DNA of 64,000 nt. Origin: Theodoxus fluviatilis (taxonomy: Eukaryota > Mollusca > Gastropoda > Cycloneritida > Neritidae). Below are positions 45,485-55,859 of this stretch, one piece after another. Location: the NCBI GenBank assembly GCA_034096865.1, contig JAWQFJ010026616.1, positions 1-64,000 on the forward strand. The letters are read 5' to 3'. How positions within the stretch are numbered: position 1 is the stretch's first letter; every line of letters begins with the position of its first letter. Under the pieces are notes generated by a model, which worked only from the letters and a program-made list of their open reading frames with translations, was not told where the DNA came from and searched no databases. A program made the position numbers and the translations under genes.

Positions 45485-45486
<2 letters not shown>

Positions 45487-45525
<39 letters not shown>
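45487..45525. repeat. (GT)n microsatellite, right arm
   Basis: About 20 GT units, mirror of 16804-16846. Confidence 0.95.
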
Positions 45526-45530
<5 letters not shown>

Positions 45531-45699
45531 ACCTATATATATCTTCGCCATATTGGTGAAGAAGGAGAAAACATTTGTATTTAATATAAATGTTGCAGAA
45601 ATTCAGTTGGAGCTGCAGTTGGAATCTCTCGGGGAGATTTCTCCATTGTGGTCACTACTGCCAGCCCAGCACTGAAGCTCTGCTCTGGCATCAGTCAGT

Positions 45700-45841
45700 G
45701 GAGCATAGTGCAGCAATTGCCCTGGAGCATAGTGCTGCAATTGCCCTGGAGCATAGTGCTGCAATTGCCCTGGAGCATAGTGCTGCAATTGCCCTGGAGC
45801 ATAGTGCTGCAATTGCCCTGGAGCATAGTGCTGCATTTGCC
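45700..45841. repeat. 24-bp minisatellite, right arm
   Basis: Mirror of 16495-16640, unit GAGCATAGTGCTGCAATTGC. Confidence 0.9.
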
Positions 45842-46007
45842 CCTCCAACCTTCCATCCACTTCAGCTCTCTCTACTGCAAGTGCTTCACTGTTGTACTAT
45901 TCCATGCATGCACATCCAGCATACAAGGTGTTCCTGCTTCCTGCAAGTCTGGACTGGGTCTGTAGAGCCACACCCAGTCTCACAGACATGCACAGTTTAA
46001 CCCTTGC

Positions 46008-46163
46008 CCTGCTAGTTGTGGCATATGCTGCAAGATCATGCCTGGGCCAAGCCTGCTAGTGGCAGCATATGCTGCAAGATCATGCCTGGGCCAAGCCTGC
46101 TAGTGGCAGCACATGCTGCAAGATCATGCCTGGCCCAAGCCTGCTAGTGGCAGCATATGCTGC
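46008..46163. repeat. 43-44 bp minisatellite, right arm
   Basis: Mirror of 16187-16345, with GGCAGCATATGC and AAGATCATGCCTGG in each unit. Confidence 0.85.
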
Positions 46164-47160
46164 AAGTAATGAAGGGAGAAAGTCATGAAATGATCTGGTA
46201 TAGGTGTTGCTATGTTTTCTTGGATAGTAAGGCGGGCAAGTACAAAAGTAAAGAGTGGGTGTTTTTCTGTAGTGCTGGCAGACCCCACAGTCACAGCTGA
46301 GATGCCAGGGCAAGGGTCAAGTTCTTCCCTGCCACCCAGGGACAGCCACCAATTGTACTGCTTTGCAAACACATCATGCACATGGGATTCCTTTCTTGTC
46401 AAGTGGAATGTCAGAGTAATTAGCAGATAAGGAATTTGAAGCACAGCAACCAGAACTGGAAGTGGGCCTGATTGAGTAATAATGTATGCAAGTCATATGT
46501 ATGCATAACGGAAGACTATCATTGTTCTACCATGACATTTCACACATTTATTTTCATCAGTTTACCCCCAGAGTCCCATCTCTGTTCATATCTTATAAGG
46601 GCAGTGTCACGTGCCGGACCAGCTCGTTATACTGAAAGGTCAAAGGTCTAGGGGAAATCACTTAATCCACTTGTAACACTCTCTCAAACAGTCGTTCCCA
46701 TGAACACAAGACAGAAAGACGGTGAGGTCATAGGTCAAAATCTCTTTAATTACCATGCCAGGGGATGGAGGAATTAATCAAGGTTAACGTGAGGGATAAA
46801 TCAAGCAGAAGCAACAATACTCATAATCATGTAAGATAATAAATGGTCCGCCAGCCGATCAAAAGTAATTACTTATCTGACCGTGTCCTTCACTCTTGTC
46901 TTGGCTGCTGTTCGCGAACGGGAGCTGCGTGTCAATCGTGGTTCAAACTCTCAGCCTTCACGAGGGCCCCCTGCCCTTCGGATCTATCATCTTTGTCGCA
47001 GCGGTTCTTGATGCACCAGAGGGAAGAGAAGGGGGAAGGGGAATAGCAATTGTATTCGATCACAAGCACAACCATAGCAAACCAATTTGTATTCTTTCAA
47101 AGAGGCCTCTGCCTTTTCTCTCAGTCGTCGGTATTCGTTCTGTACGGACGGCTTCGTATC

Positions 47161-47270
47161 TTCACCCGGAGATGGACACGGGCATTGCAAGCGTGTCTTC
47201 ACCCGGAGATGGACACGGGCATTGCAAGCGTGTCTTCACCCGGAGATGGACACGGGTGTTGCAAGCGTGG
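47161..47270. repeat. Three tandem copies of a 37-bp unit
   Basis: TTCACCCGGAGATGGACACG starts at 47161, 47198 and 47235; the other arm has one copy at about 15162. Confidence 0.9.
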
Positions 47271-47304
47271 TATCTCCTCTCAATGTGGAGTGCAGGGAGG
47301 AAGG

Positions 47305-47615
47305 ATGACGTAATATCTTGGCGCGGAGGGTGACGCAACCATTGGCATCTTTTCTGAAGTGACAAGGAATGACGCAACTTCTGGCGCGGAGGGTGACGCA
47401 GTCATCGGGGTGGCGTTAGATCATGATGTTGTTTTCGCCGAAGCTGGGCACTGGTTTTCAGGCATATTTATACCTTCTGCACGGACGCGATCGAACACTG
47501 TCATTTTCCAGCCAATCGCAGGACCCCAATTTAAGACGAGTCCCCTCCATCGCCAAGTCTCCAGTGTCGTTCTCCCTTCCAACCAATGGAAACACTTTCC
47601 CGCGAACATGGGCAT
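47305..47615 (-). promoter_or_regulatory. Mirrored promoter-like cluster (CRE/ATF sites, TATA, CCAAT)
   Basis: Reverse complement of 14815-15125 with all listed boxes kept; a minus-strand transcript would run through the 37-bp triplication. Confidence 0.5.
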
Positions 47616-48934
47616 GGAACGTTCGACTAAGCTATGGCTGGCGGAGCCATAATAATTCGCTATCTACGCCCAGCGGACCCATAATAGGTTAATCCTAAAG
47701 AAGTAAAATAACTTAATCCAAAGGGAGAAGGGGTTGATCTCGCCACAGCAGCATTGTCAATTTCTTGTTCATCTTTTCAGATTATGTATCTTTAAACTTT
47801 TACACAAAATGTTGTTGCAACTCCTATGAAATGTCAAATGAACCATTTTGGCATGTGGTCTCTTGTGTTCAATTTGTGTTATCTGTGAATATATCAATAT
47901 GTATATTCCTTATGATAGTGCATTTTGTGCCAAGGGTGTGTGCTTGATGAGTGTACTTTGGTGCCTGTGTAATTTGTAAAACATTTGTGTACAAGTTTTG
48001 TTTTGCCGTTCCCGTGCAAATTATACATTGATGCTACGCAAGTTTTGTTCTCCATTCCTATGTTCAGAGTAATGATGAAGATACACAGCAAATTAATGAA
48101 GATTCTGACTGAGAGGAAGCAATGGATGTTAGTACCCTGTGATTTTGATGGAAATGGAATGAGTAACCTTGTAGAGGGAATTTTTCTATCCTATTGTTGT
48201 TTTTTTACTTGCAATTTCAATCAAGAATACAATATTTTAGCATTTTACAGGTATGGCAAAGTACAGGTAATAGCTGATTAAGAGTTTTCTGACTGAGGTT
48301 TTGTTGACTTGACAAGTGATACATGATCACTCAGAGTGACTGCAAGGTGTGTGCCATAGGAAGACATGATGCAGAGTAGTTTTTTGCTGCTTTTATTTTT
48401 TTCTTTTTTCTTCTTTTTTTTTAAAAGCAGGGGTGGGTAGGTGGGTGGGTCGTCTATGGTGGGTTTTTTGGTGTTGTGTTTTTTTCTTGTGAAGCCGGCA
48501 TTTTACTGGAGGTGTAACTTCACAACTGAGTTTATTGTCATTCGGATTCATATGCACTGTTTGTCATATTCTGCTCAGTTGTTTTTGCAAAAGGGCATGC
48601 AAGTTAAAACTGTTCCTTTTGGATCTGTTTTTTCTACAACTAATTTTAATAAATGTGTTAATCTTGTTGCTCCTATTGCTTTATTAATAAACTGGGAAAA
48701 GACTATGTTGTGGTTTTGTGTGTGTTCATTTTCAGCTTTAAAAAGACATGCATTGCCAAGTGAATGAATATTCCTCCTTCTGAAATCACCTGAACATGTA
48801 TATCCAGGCCTGCTGTTGGAGTGTACTGAGGAGTGCTTCAGCCAATTTTAGGTGAATTACTGTTTGATTTTTTTTCAAGGATTACATTGAACAATATTGT
48901 TCATCTTCCAGTGGCCCTCGACTTTAAAAAAGCT

Positions 48935-48938
<4 letters not shown>

Positions 48939-49032
<94 letters not shown>
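48939..49032. repeat. (CT)n(CA)n compound microsatellite
   Basis: Mirror position of the (GA)n at 13421-13517, but with an added (CA)n block of about 30 bp. Confidence 0.95.
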
Positions 49033-49033
<1 letters not shown>

Positions 49034-49087
49034 GCAGGTGTGCCCAATTCATTAATTTCCTTTGGAAAATAATGTTCAATCACTCAA

Positions 49088-49320
49088 TCTGTTAAGGCTG
49101 ACGGTATACCTGCAGTTATCCAGAGGTGAGATCGTTTATGAATGGAAAGTGCTGACAAGGAAGTAAATTTCAATCATTCAAATGCATGGAAGTGTGGGGA
49201 GGAGTATTGCTGCAAAATGCAAGAGCTTTTATGAGGGAAGGCTGCGACGTTCAATAGAAACATTTGCACGTCTGACCTACTTCTTTGCTTTTCTCCTCAT
49301 GCACGTATCATTCTACTTAC
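49088..49320. repeat. Dispersed 235-bp repeat, copy 2 mirrored
   Basis: Mirror of 13128-13362, beginning ATCTGTTAAGGCTGACGG. Confidence 0.85.
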
Positions 49321-49877
49321 TCTCCCCTTGTGTGTTTGGGGTAAAAATTGACCCACCGCGTCTCCCTGCGCGATTCGTAAGAGGCAAATAACTAGGGACA
49401 CCGATACTTGATTTACATTTATTTTAAATTGTTCTAGTGATTTTTGTGCTTAATGGCCTTACATAGCCTACAAAGGCTGATAGGCCGTAAAACACTGTCC
49501 ATCATCCATCCATTCTAATTAATCAAATAACATTTATAAGGCGAACTAAACATGTTGATGTTTCCTAGTGACCACTCACAAATTACTCCCAAAGATTCCA
49601 GCTTTTCCCCCTGCTTGCATCCCCCTGTGGGTTCTGGGTAAGAATTGACCCACTGCGTCTCCCTACGGATTTCGTAAGAGGGGAATAACTAGGAACACTG
49701 TGACTTGATTTGTGTTTACTCTAAACTGTTCAAGTGATTTTCGTGCTTACTGGCCTTATATAGTCTTCAAAGGCTGATAGGCCGTAAAACACCATCCATC
49801 CATCCATCCATCCATCCCCCTGCTTGCATATAGTTGCATATTGATGACAAGATGCCGGACTAAATCAACACCCATAC

Positions 49878-50222
49878 CTACCTACCTACCTTACCTTATC
49901 TTGCCTTATCTTACACTACCCTACCTTACCCTACCCTACCCTACCCTACCCTACCCTACCCTACCCTACCCTACCCTACCCTACCCTACCCTACCCTACC
50001 CTACCCTACCTTACCCACCTACCTACCCACCTTACCTTATCTTGCCTTATCTTACCTTACCCAACGTTACCTACCTACCTTACCTTATCTTGCCTTATCT
50101 TACACTACCCTACCTTACCTTACCCTACCCTACGTTACCTACCTACCTACCTACCTTATCTTACCCTACCCTACCTTACCCACCTATCTACATTACCTTC
50201 CAACCTACCTACCTATTCCTGT
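49878..50222. repeat. (CCCTA)n pentanucleotide array, right arm
   Basis: Mirror of the (TAGGG)n array, slightly shorter. Confidence 0.95.
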
Positions 50223-51599
50223 AGCAGTCTACCTATCTATAAGTGACAATGGTTGAGAAAAATAGGCTAAATCGTCAAACCTAACAGATATTTCAACCAT
50301 AAAATTATTCGGTTCTTAATACCGTTTCTGGAGAAAACGGCACATGTACAGCACAATAGACATGCAACGTGTTTTTAGCTTTAAAGTTGCAGAAAACAAC
50401 ACGTGACACCCCTGACAACCGTGCAGGATGTTGGCTTGAAATCTTCAAGCAACTGTAGTCTGGTCTGTCATGCGCAGTACATGTGGATGTACCCCCTGTG
50501 GGCTGGGGGTAAGAATAGACCCATTGTGTCTCCCTACGCGATTCATGAAATGCGTACAAGGGAAAATATACTTGACTTGCTCATTCTCTTGCCAGAGGTC
50601 TAGTTATTTTCGTGGCCTAAAGCCTTCCATAGCCTAGAAAGGCTGATGGTCGTTAAAAAGTTCATTCATTCATTCTCATGTGACCTAATCTGGTGAAAGG
50701 TTCAAAAGTCGCTGGAGCAAAATGCTTGAAAAGCAAACTTTTGTCGAATTTGAATTTTAGCTATTTCTAGCTTCTGTGGCCATTTTCTAGCATCTCTGAG
50801 TGTTTTGAAGATTACAATAACCTTTTTTTAAAAGCAGGTTTAATTCACAGTTTTAGATAAGTGCTCACCTTGATCCAGAAAAATGTACAAAGAGTCGTTG
50901 GAGCAAAAAGCCAGAAAACGCAAGCAAAGTGTCCGATCCAACTTTTGTCAAATTTGAGTTTTAGCTATTTCTAGCTTCTGGGGCCATATTTAAAGCATGT
51001 CTGAAAATATTGAAGATAATTGCAGTTTTATAAGTGGTTTAATTCACAGTTTTAGAGCAGCGATCTCCTTTCCGTGGGGTTTGAAAAGCACCGAGTCTGC
51101 ATGGGTTGTATAGAAGATTTGACTCTCACGGCATCGTAATCGTGTGCGTCTGAAATCGGTCTTTTCTAGGCTAGCTCTGCCATAACTTTGTAAAACACTT
51201 TAGACCCTGGTTGACAAGGACTTTTTATTCTCACTGCCTGTGTCTTCAAAGGACTGATTTGCAGATACATGTTGATTACTACAATCTGCAATAAATTAAT
51301 TTTGAATCATCCAATTTCTGTCATTTTTGCACCAATTTGAAGCTCTAGTTTAGTAGGCCTAGTATCCCATGATGCCAATAAGTCTAAATCTTCCATGTCT
51401 ACATGATGTGGTTTTTGCTGGATCAAATCACGGATGGTTGCGGCATGCGAAGGTTGGGAGTAATAACACTAAACCCACCATAAATAGCCAATGTCTCGGG
51501 AATTCGAAACGGCTTAATTGCTCTTACTCTAACCAGGTGTAGTGATTTTGTGGTCAAAGACGTTCCATAGCCCGCTAAGGCTGATGGTCAGTAAAAATC

Positions 51600-51695
51600 C
51601 ATTCATTTTTTCTCTCGTTCATTCATCCATTCACTCATTCATTCATTCATTCATTCATTCACCCATTCATTCATCCGTTCATTCATTTATTCATA
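51600..51695. repeat. (ATTC)n microsatellite, right arm
   Basis: Mirror of 10736-10830; also the tail of the mirrored SINE-like member 1. Confidence 0.9.
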
Positions 51696-51958
51696 TACAT
51701 GGTCATAGGCCGATAGATTCCGTCTCGATGCAAGGAAGCTACCACAGCACTGACTGATGCAGAAACAAACAAGCACACATACATTCCCTTTGACGCGTGT
51801 TCCTTGAAGATCGAAGTCTCTCTGTGCTTGTCCCCCAATGCCGTGCAGAAAGTAGAGCTTGACTAAAGTGGAAAGAAACAATGACGTATATAGAAGAGGC
51901 TAAAAAATGAAAATTAACTCAGAATTTGAAGAGGACGATGATGCAGGGCTTAATGGTT

Positions 51959-52289
51959 AATTTTTTTATTTTTTTTTAAACGTAACTTTATTCACTGTTT
52001 ACAAGAACGCCACACATGAAAAAAGGACGTAAATGTATGTACATGAACAGGATCAAGACTAACATCCAGTCTTGCGACTTAAACGCGCACGAATTTAGAG
52101 GCTGATCGAGTTATTCTCAAGACAGAACTGTCGGTTACTTTCTTCGCACCCGTGCAGCTTGCTCGTGCTGGTTCTGCCTTGTTGATGACCTGCTGCGAGT
52201 CCTCGTGCTGCCCGCGTGGCCCGAGATGTCGCCGGGTTTGTTGTGTCTGGCGGCGGCTGGGTGACGGTTGACCTGTGACGGGGCTGGAT
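51959..52289 (-). pseudogene. 5'-truncated processed retrocopy of an unidentified mRNA, right arm only
   Basis: Read on the minus strand: an open C-terminal reading frame ending ..SSVLRITRSASKFVRV with stop at 52081-52079, a 3' UTR, an AATAAA signal (about 51989) and then a poly-A of about 17 bases with one T. No intron is seen. The left arm has the empty site (near 10470) with only TAATGGTAAAAATGTC. The parent gene is not recognised; the C-terminus is basic and Ser/Arg-rich. Typical LINE-mediated retroposition. Confidence 0.75.
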
Positions 52290-52314
52290 AAAAATGTCAA
52301 TACCGTCAGTTGAT

Positions 52315-53559
52315 CATTCTGAACACAGAGATAGTATCTCTGATACAGGTTGGTCACGTGACTTCGGCTCCACATTCCAATGGTTTTACCAATCAAAATT
52401 CAACATGATCAAAAGACCATCGAGAGTAAAAAGATACGATTCTATTTCACTCCAATTATTTATCCCGATAGATAAACACAAATTTAGTGTTCTAATAAAA
52501 CTAATCTATGAGATTTTCAGGAAATCATTTGAGAACTACTTTTAGCGCGAACGTCGTCTATAAGGTTGCAAACTGCCTTGAGCACGTGCGATTTTGTGTA
52601 TACACGTGTATACACAATCTTTGGAACTAGTAATAGTAGTATAAACAAGCGAAAAAGATTCCTATCGCTCCGGGCTGGTGACGTGAATCTATGGTTATAC
52701 TCTCGCCAGTAAATGCTTTCTGGCCGGAACCTGTGGTCTAACTACCTTCACACTGTTTGACTATAGCTGCTGAAGTCCACACTTCGATCATTCGTGTATC
52801 GACTGATGGTAAGTGATTTAACCTACATTCCGTTGCTAACTGAAAATCGGTGGATATAGGGAAAAAGGAGGGAAGGGTGTGCGGGAAGGGGAGATCAAGA
52901 TGCTCGTCTGAACACCTCCCACCTCCCCACAGTCCAGTCTGAAATGACTGAATTATCCAAACACAACGCACCATGCATCTAGAACTAAGATTTTACTCAC
53001 TGTTGTCTGTGTTGAACGTTGATCGAATGAAGTTTCTTCTGTAGGAATCCGTCCGATTCCAAAGTTCGATATCATCGGAGAGCTCAGAAGCAGTTTTTCT
53101 GTTTAATCCTTCTAAGCATACATTAAATTAATGATTCCTCATCAGTAAAAGCACTCAGCGGGTTTCTGGGCGTATCGTACTATCGTTCCAAAAGATTATC
53201 ATTATGCAGACGGGATTGGTTGCCTTACTCGCACAATGAAGTATAATTGTTGCTGTTGTATTCAAAGTCCTTATAATTAGTAGAGTTCACAATATTACAC
53301 TCTTGTGATTCGAATTTTACCGCATACAAGTTTTACATTTATGGGAAATCGATGTTTAGAAAATGAACTGACGGAAAGATGGCTGCCAGTATCGAGTGTA
53401 TCACAACAAGCGGAGGAATACACTCAACGATGTGATTATGCCATTCAGCGTGGCTGAGACTCAGTGTTGAATGGTGGTATGCATGTTATGGAAGAATTAA
53501 GGCTATCACGTGACCAACCTGTTCCTGAGACTGTATTGACAGTCTCAGCCACGCTGAAT
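52315..53559. mobile_element. 1.25-kb non-autonomous DNA transposon, right arm only
   Basis: Bounded by 10-bp direct repeats GTCAGTTGAT (52305-52314 and 53560-53569); the left arm has the empty site GTCAGTTGGT. Subterminal inverted repeats share ACAGGTTGGTCACGTGA about 30-40 bp from each end. A further inverted pair, ATTCAGCGTGGCTGAGAC, lies at about 53440 and at the end. No transposase ORF. A 10-bp duplication would suit a Mutator-like element, but the family is unproven. Confidence 0.75.
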
Positions 53560-53860
53560 GTCAGTTGATAAGCCTGAGAAACACAGAGTGGGGTGGGTAT
53601 AGGAGAGATGGCAGAAATGAAATGAAGCATAAAGAAAAAAAAGGAAGACTAAAACAAGACAAAGCAGGAAACGAGAAAGAAAGAAAAAAATCGACGAATA
53701 AAAGGCATTACACAATATCTTGCTGTCGTGGAACCGATTATAAACTGGATGCATGCGTGAAAAACCGTTTCCTGTCTCCATCTTCAGGAAGGAACAAAGT
53801 CCTCTGTCAAGGACCTGTCCAATGGCTGGCACGCACACTATGAAGTTTCAGAGAGAGAGA

Positions 53861-53965
53861 GAAAGGGGGGGGGGGGGGGGGGGGCAGATGGAGAGAGAGA
53901 GAGACGGGGAGAGAGAAAGAGAGACTATCCATCCATTCATCCATCCGTCCATCCATCCATCTATA
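53861..53965. repeat. Poly-G, (GA)n and (ATCC)n cluster, right arm
   Basis: Mirror of 9990-10160; G run only about 19. Confidence 0.9.
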
Positions 53966-53980
53966 TCTCTGTGCACTGGG

Positions 53981-54217
53981 GATCTGTTAAGGCTGACGGT
54001 ATACCTGCAGTTATCCAGAGGTGAGATCGTTTATGAATGGAAAGTGCTGACAAGGAAGTAAATTTCAATCATTCAAATGCATGGAAGTGTGGGGAGGAGT
54101 ATCACTGCGAAATGCTAGAGCTTTTATGAGGAAAGGCTGCGACATTCAATAGAAACACTTGCACGTCTGACCTTTATTGCTTTTCTCCTCATTCACGAAT
54201 CATTCTAATTACCCAAA
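53981..54217. repeat. Dispersed 235-bp repeat, copy 1 mirrored
   Basis: Mirror of 9741-9978, about 6% different from it. Confidence 0.85.
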
Positions 54218-54458
54218 TTAAAAATCTTAAGCAAACAAAACAAAATTTGATCTGTCTGTCTTGTGCATAGAATTTATTTTCCTCTTTGTTGTACATTAAG
54301 ATATTATCATACATTTATGAATAGTCTTTTTATCGTGACAGGGACAACAAAAACCCGAGTAAAAGCAATAGAATATCTGGTACAAGCTCTAAAGTGCAGT
54401 TCTCAATTTGGATCTGGATCCTCCTCCTCCACCGCCCACCCCCCTTCCTGCCCCTTGT

Positions 54459-54840
54459 GGGCTCTGTGGCCGAGTGGTTAGCGCGCTGGACCAACAGTCG
54501 CTTGCGGTCAATGGGTACGGTGTTCGAAGCTGCGCGGTTCCCAGAGTTGCATCCTTGAGCAAGATGCTTAACTCGCATTGTTTCTCCCCACCCAGGAGTA
54601 AAACCGGGTACCTGTGAGGGCAATGTTGACAAAACATAGTGCGATTAACCCTTGTATGCGGCCAAGCGCCATCATCGGGTTGGAATACTCCCCAGGGAGC
54701 AGAGTTGGTGCTGGTACCTGACTGGGTGAGTCTTATATGTCTCACTATGTTTGTTGTGAGGGACCAGTGAGGATTGATCAAGATGCCCAGTGATCAGGGG
54801 GTAAAAAGTGTAAAGCGGTTTCATACCCATATAAAACCAC
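54459..54840 (+). mobile_element. tRNA-derived SINE, right arm only
   Basis: Head with A box TGGCCGAGTGGTTAGCGCG (about 54467-54485) and B-box-like GGTGTTCGAAGCT (about 54519), like a class II tRNA (Leu/Ser). The body includes CAGAGTTGCATCCTTGAGCA and ends ATACCCATATAAAACC before the CT-rich tract. Absent from the left arm near 9480. An older relative lies at 60440-60790. Confidence 0.85.
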
Positions 54841-54854
54841 ACCTTTACCTTTTT

Positions 54855-55152
54855 TTTCCTTTCTTTTTCTTCCTTCTCTTCTTTTCCTCTTCCTCCTCCT
54901 TCTTCTTTCATCGTCATCCTCCCCCTCCTCCTTTCTTCTTTCTCTTCCCCCTCCTTTCTTCTTCTTCCTCCTTTCTTCCTCCTCCTCCTACTTTTTTCTT
55001 CTTCCTCCTCCTCCCCCTTGTCTTCCTGTTCCTTCTCCCCCTTGTCCTCCTGCTCCTCCTCGTCCTCCTGCTCTTCCTCCTCCTCTTCCTCCTTTTTAAT
55101 CTTCCTCCTCCTCTTCTTCCTCCTCTTTAATCTTCCTCCTCCTCTTCTTCTT
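54855..55152. repeat. Polypyrimidine (TCC/TTC)n tract, right arm
   Basis: Mirror of 9190-9505. Confidence 0.9.
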
Positions 55153-55363
55153 CATAGGCAAATACATCCATCTTTTTTACCTGATTGAATCACTGTCGAC
55201 ACTTCTGCAGAAAACCACATGCACAGTAAGGTCTCACTAAGAGAGGCGAAATGGAACTAGGGTTTGGTGCATCGTTATTTTACCTTTTTACAAATTGAAA
55301 TGACATTACAGAATGTACAACTGAACTCTCCAAATACACCGTCACGTTTGTTTTGTTTAGTCA

Positions 55364-55448
55364 GACAAAATTCGTAATACATGTACAAGCAAGCGTGCGA
55401 GAACATTTAGCCCAGACTTATCTCCCCTAATATACCTATGTTAAAAAT

Positions 55449-55520
<72 letters not shown>

Positions 55521-55637
55521 TGAGAAGACGGGGTAGCTATATTAAAGTTGATACAATTAGGTCTGGACAGAGCAAACTAGAGCAAATAACGAGAACAACC
55601 CAGTAATTCAATGAACTACATGTACAACAAGAGCGAC
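55364..55637. repeat. Right-arm-only block with (GT)n
   Basis: Extra 275 bp between GTCAGAC and GGCGCCCAGTCG, including (GT)n at 55452-55520. The left arm joins these two points directly near 8980. Origin not clear. Confidence 0.7.
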
Positions 55638-55859
55638 GGCGCCCAGTCGCGGGTCTTGGATGACGCACGGATTCTGCAGGCAGCTCATGCAGGGACAGAA
55701 GTTGTCTCCGCTCTCTGTGCAATCTCCTCATGCTCGTGTCACTGAGGTCTTCGCTGACTGCTGGAAAAAAATCGATAATTTACTGCATGCACATCACTTG
55801 AAAAACAAAACAAACACAATAGCAACAACAATAACTACTACTACTACTATACTACTACA

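Noticed and set aside
54459..54530. Functional tRNA-Leu/Ser gene
   Set aside because: Head has A and B boxes but no complete cloverleaf, and it continues into a 380-bp SINE body with an empty site in the other arm.
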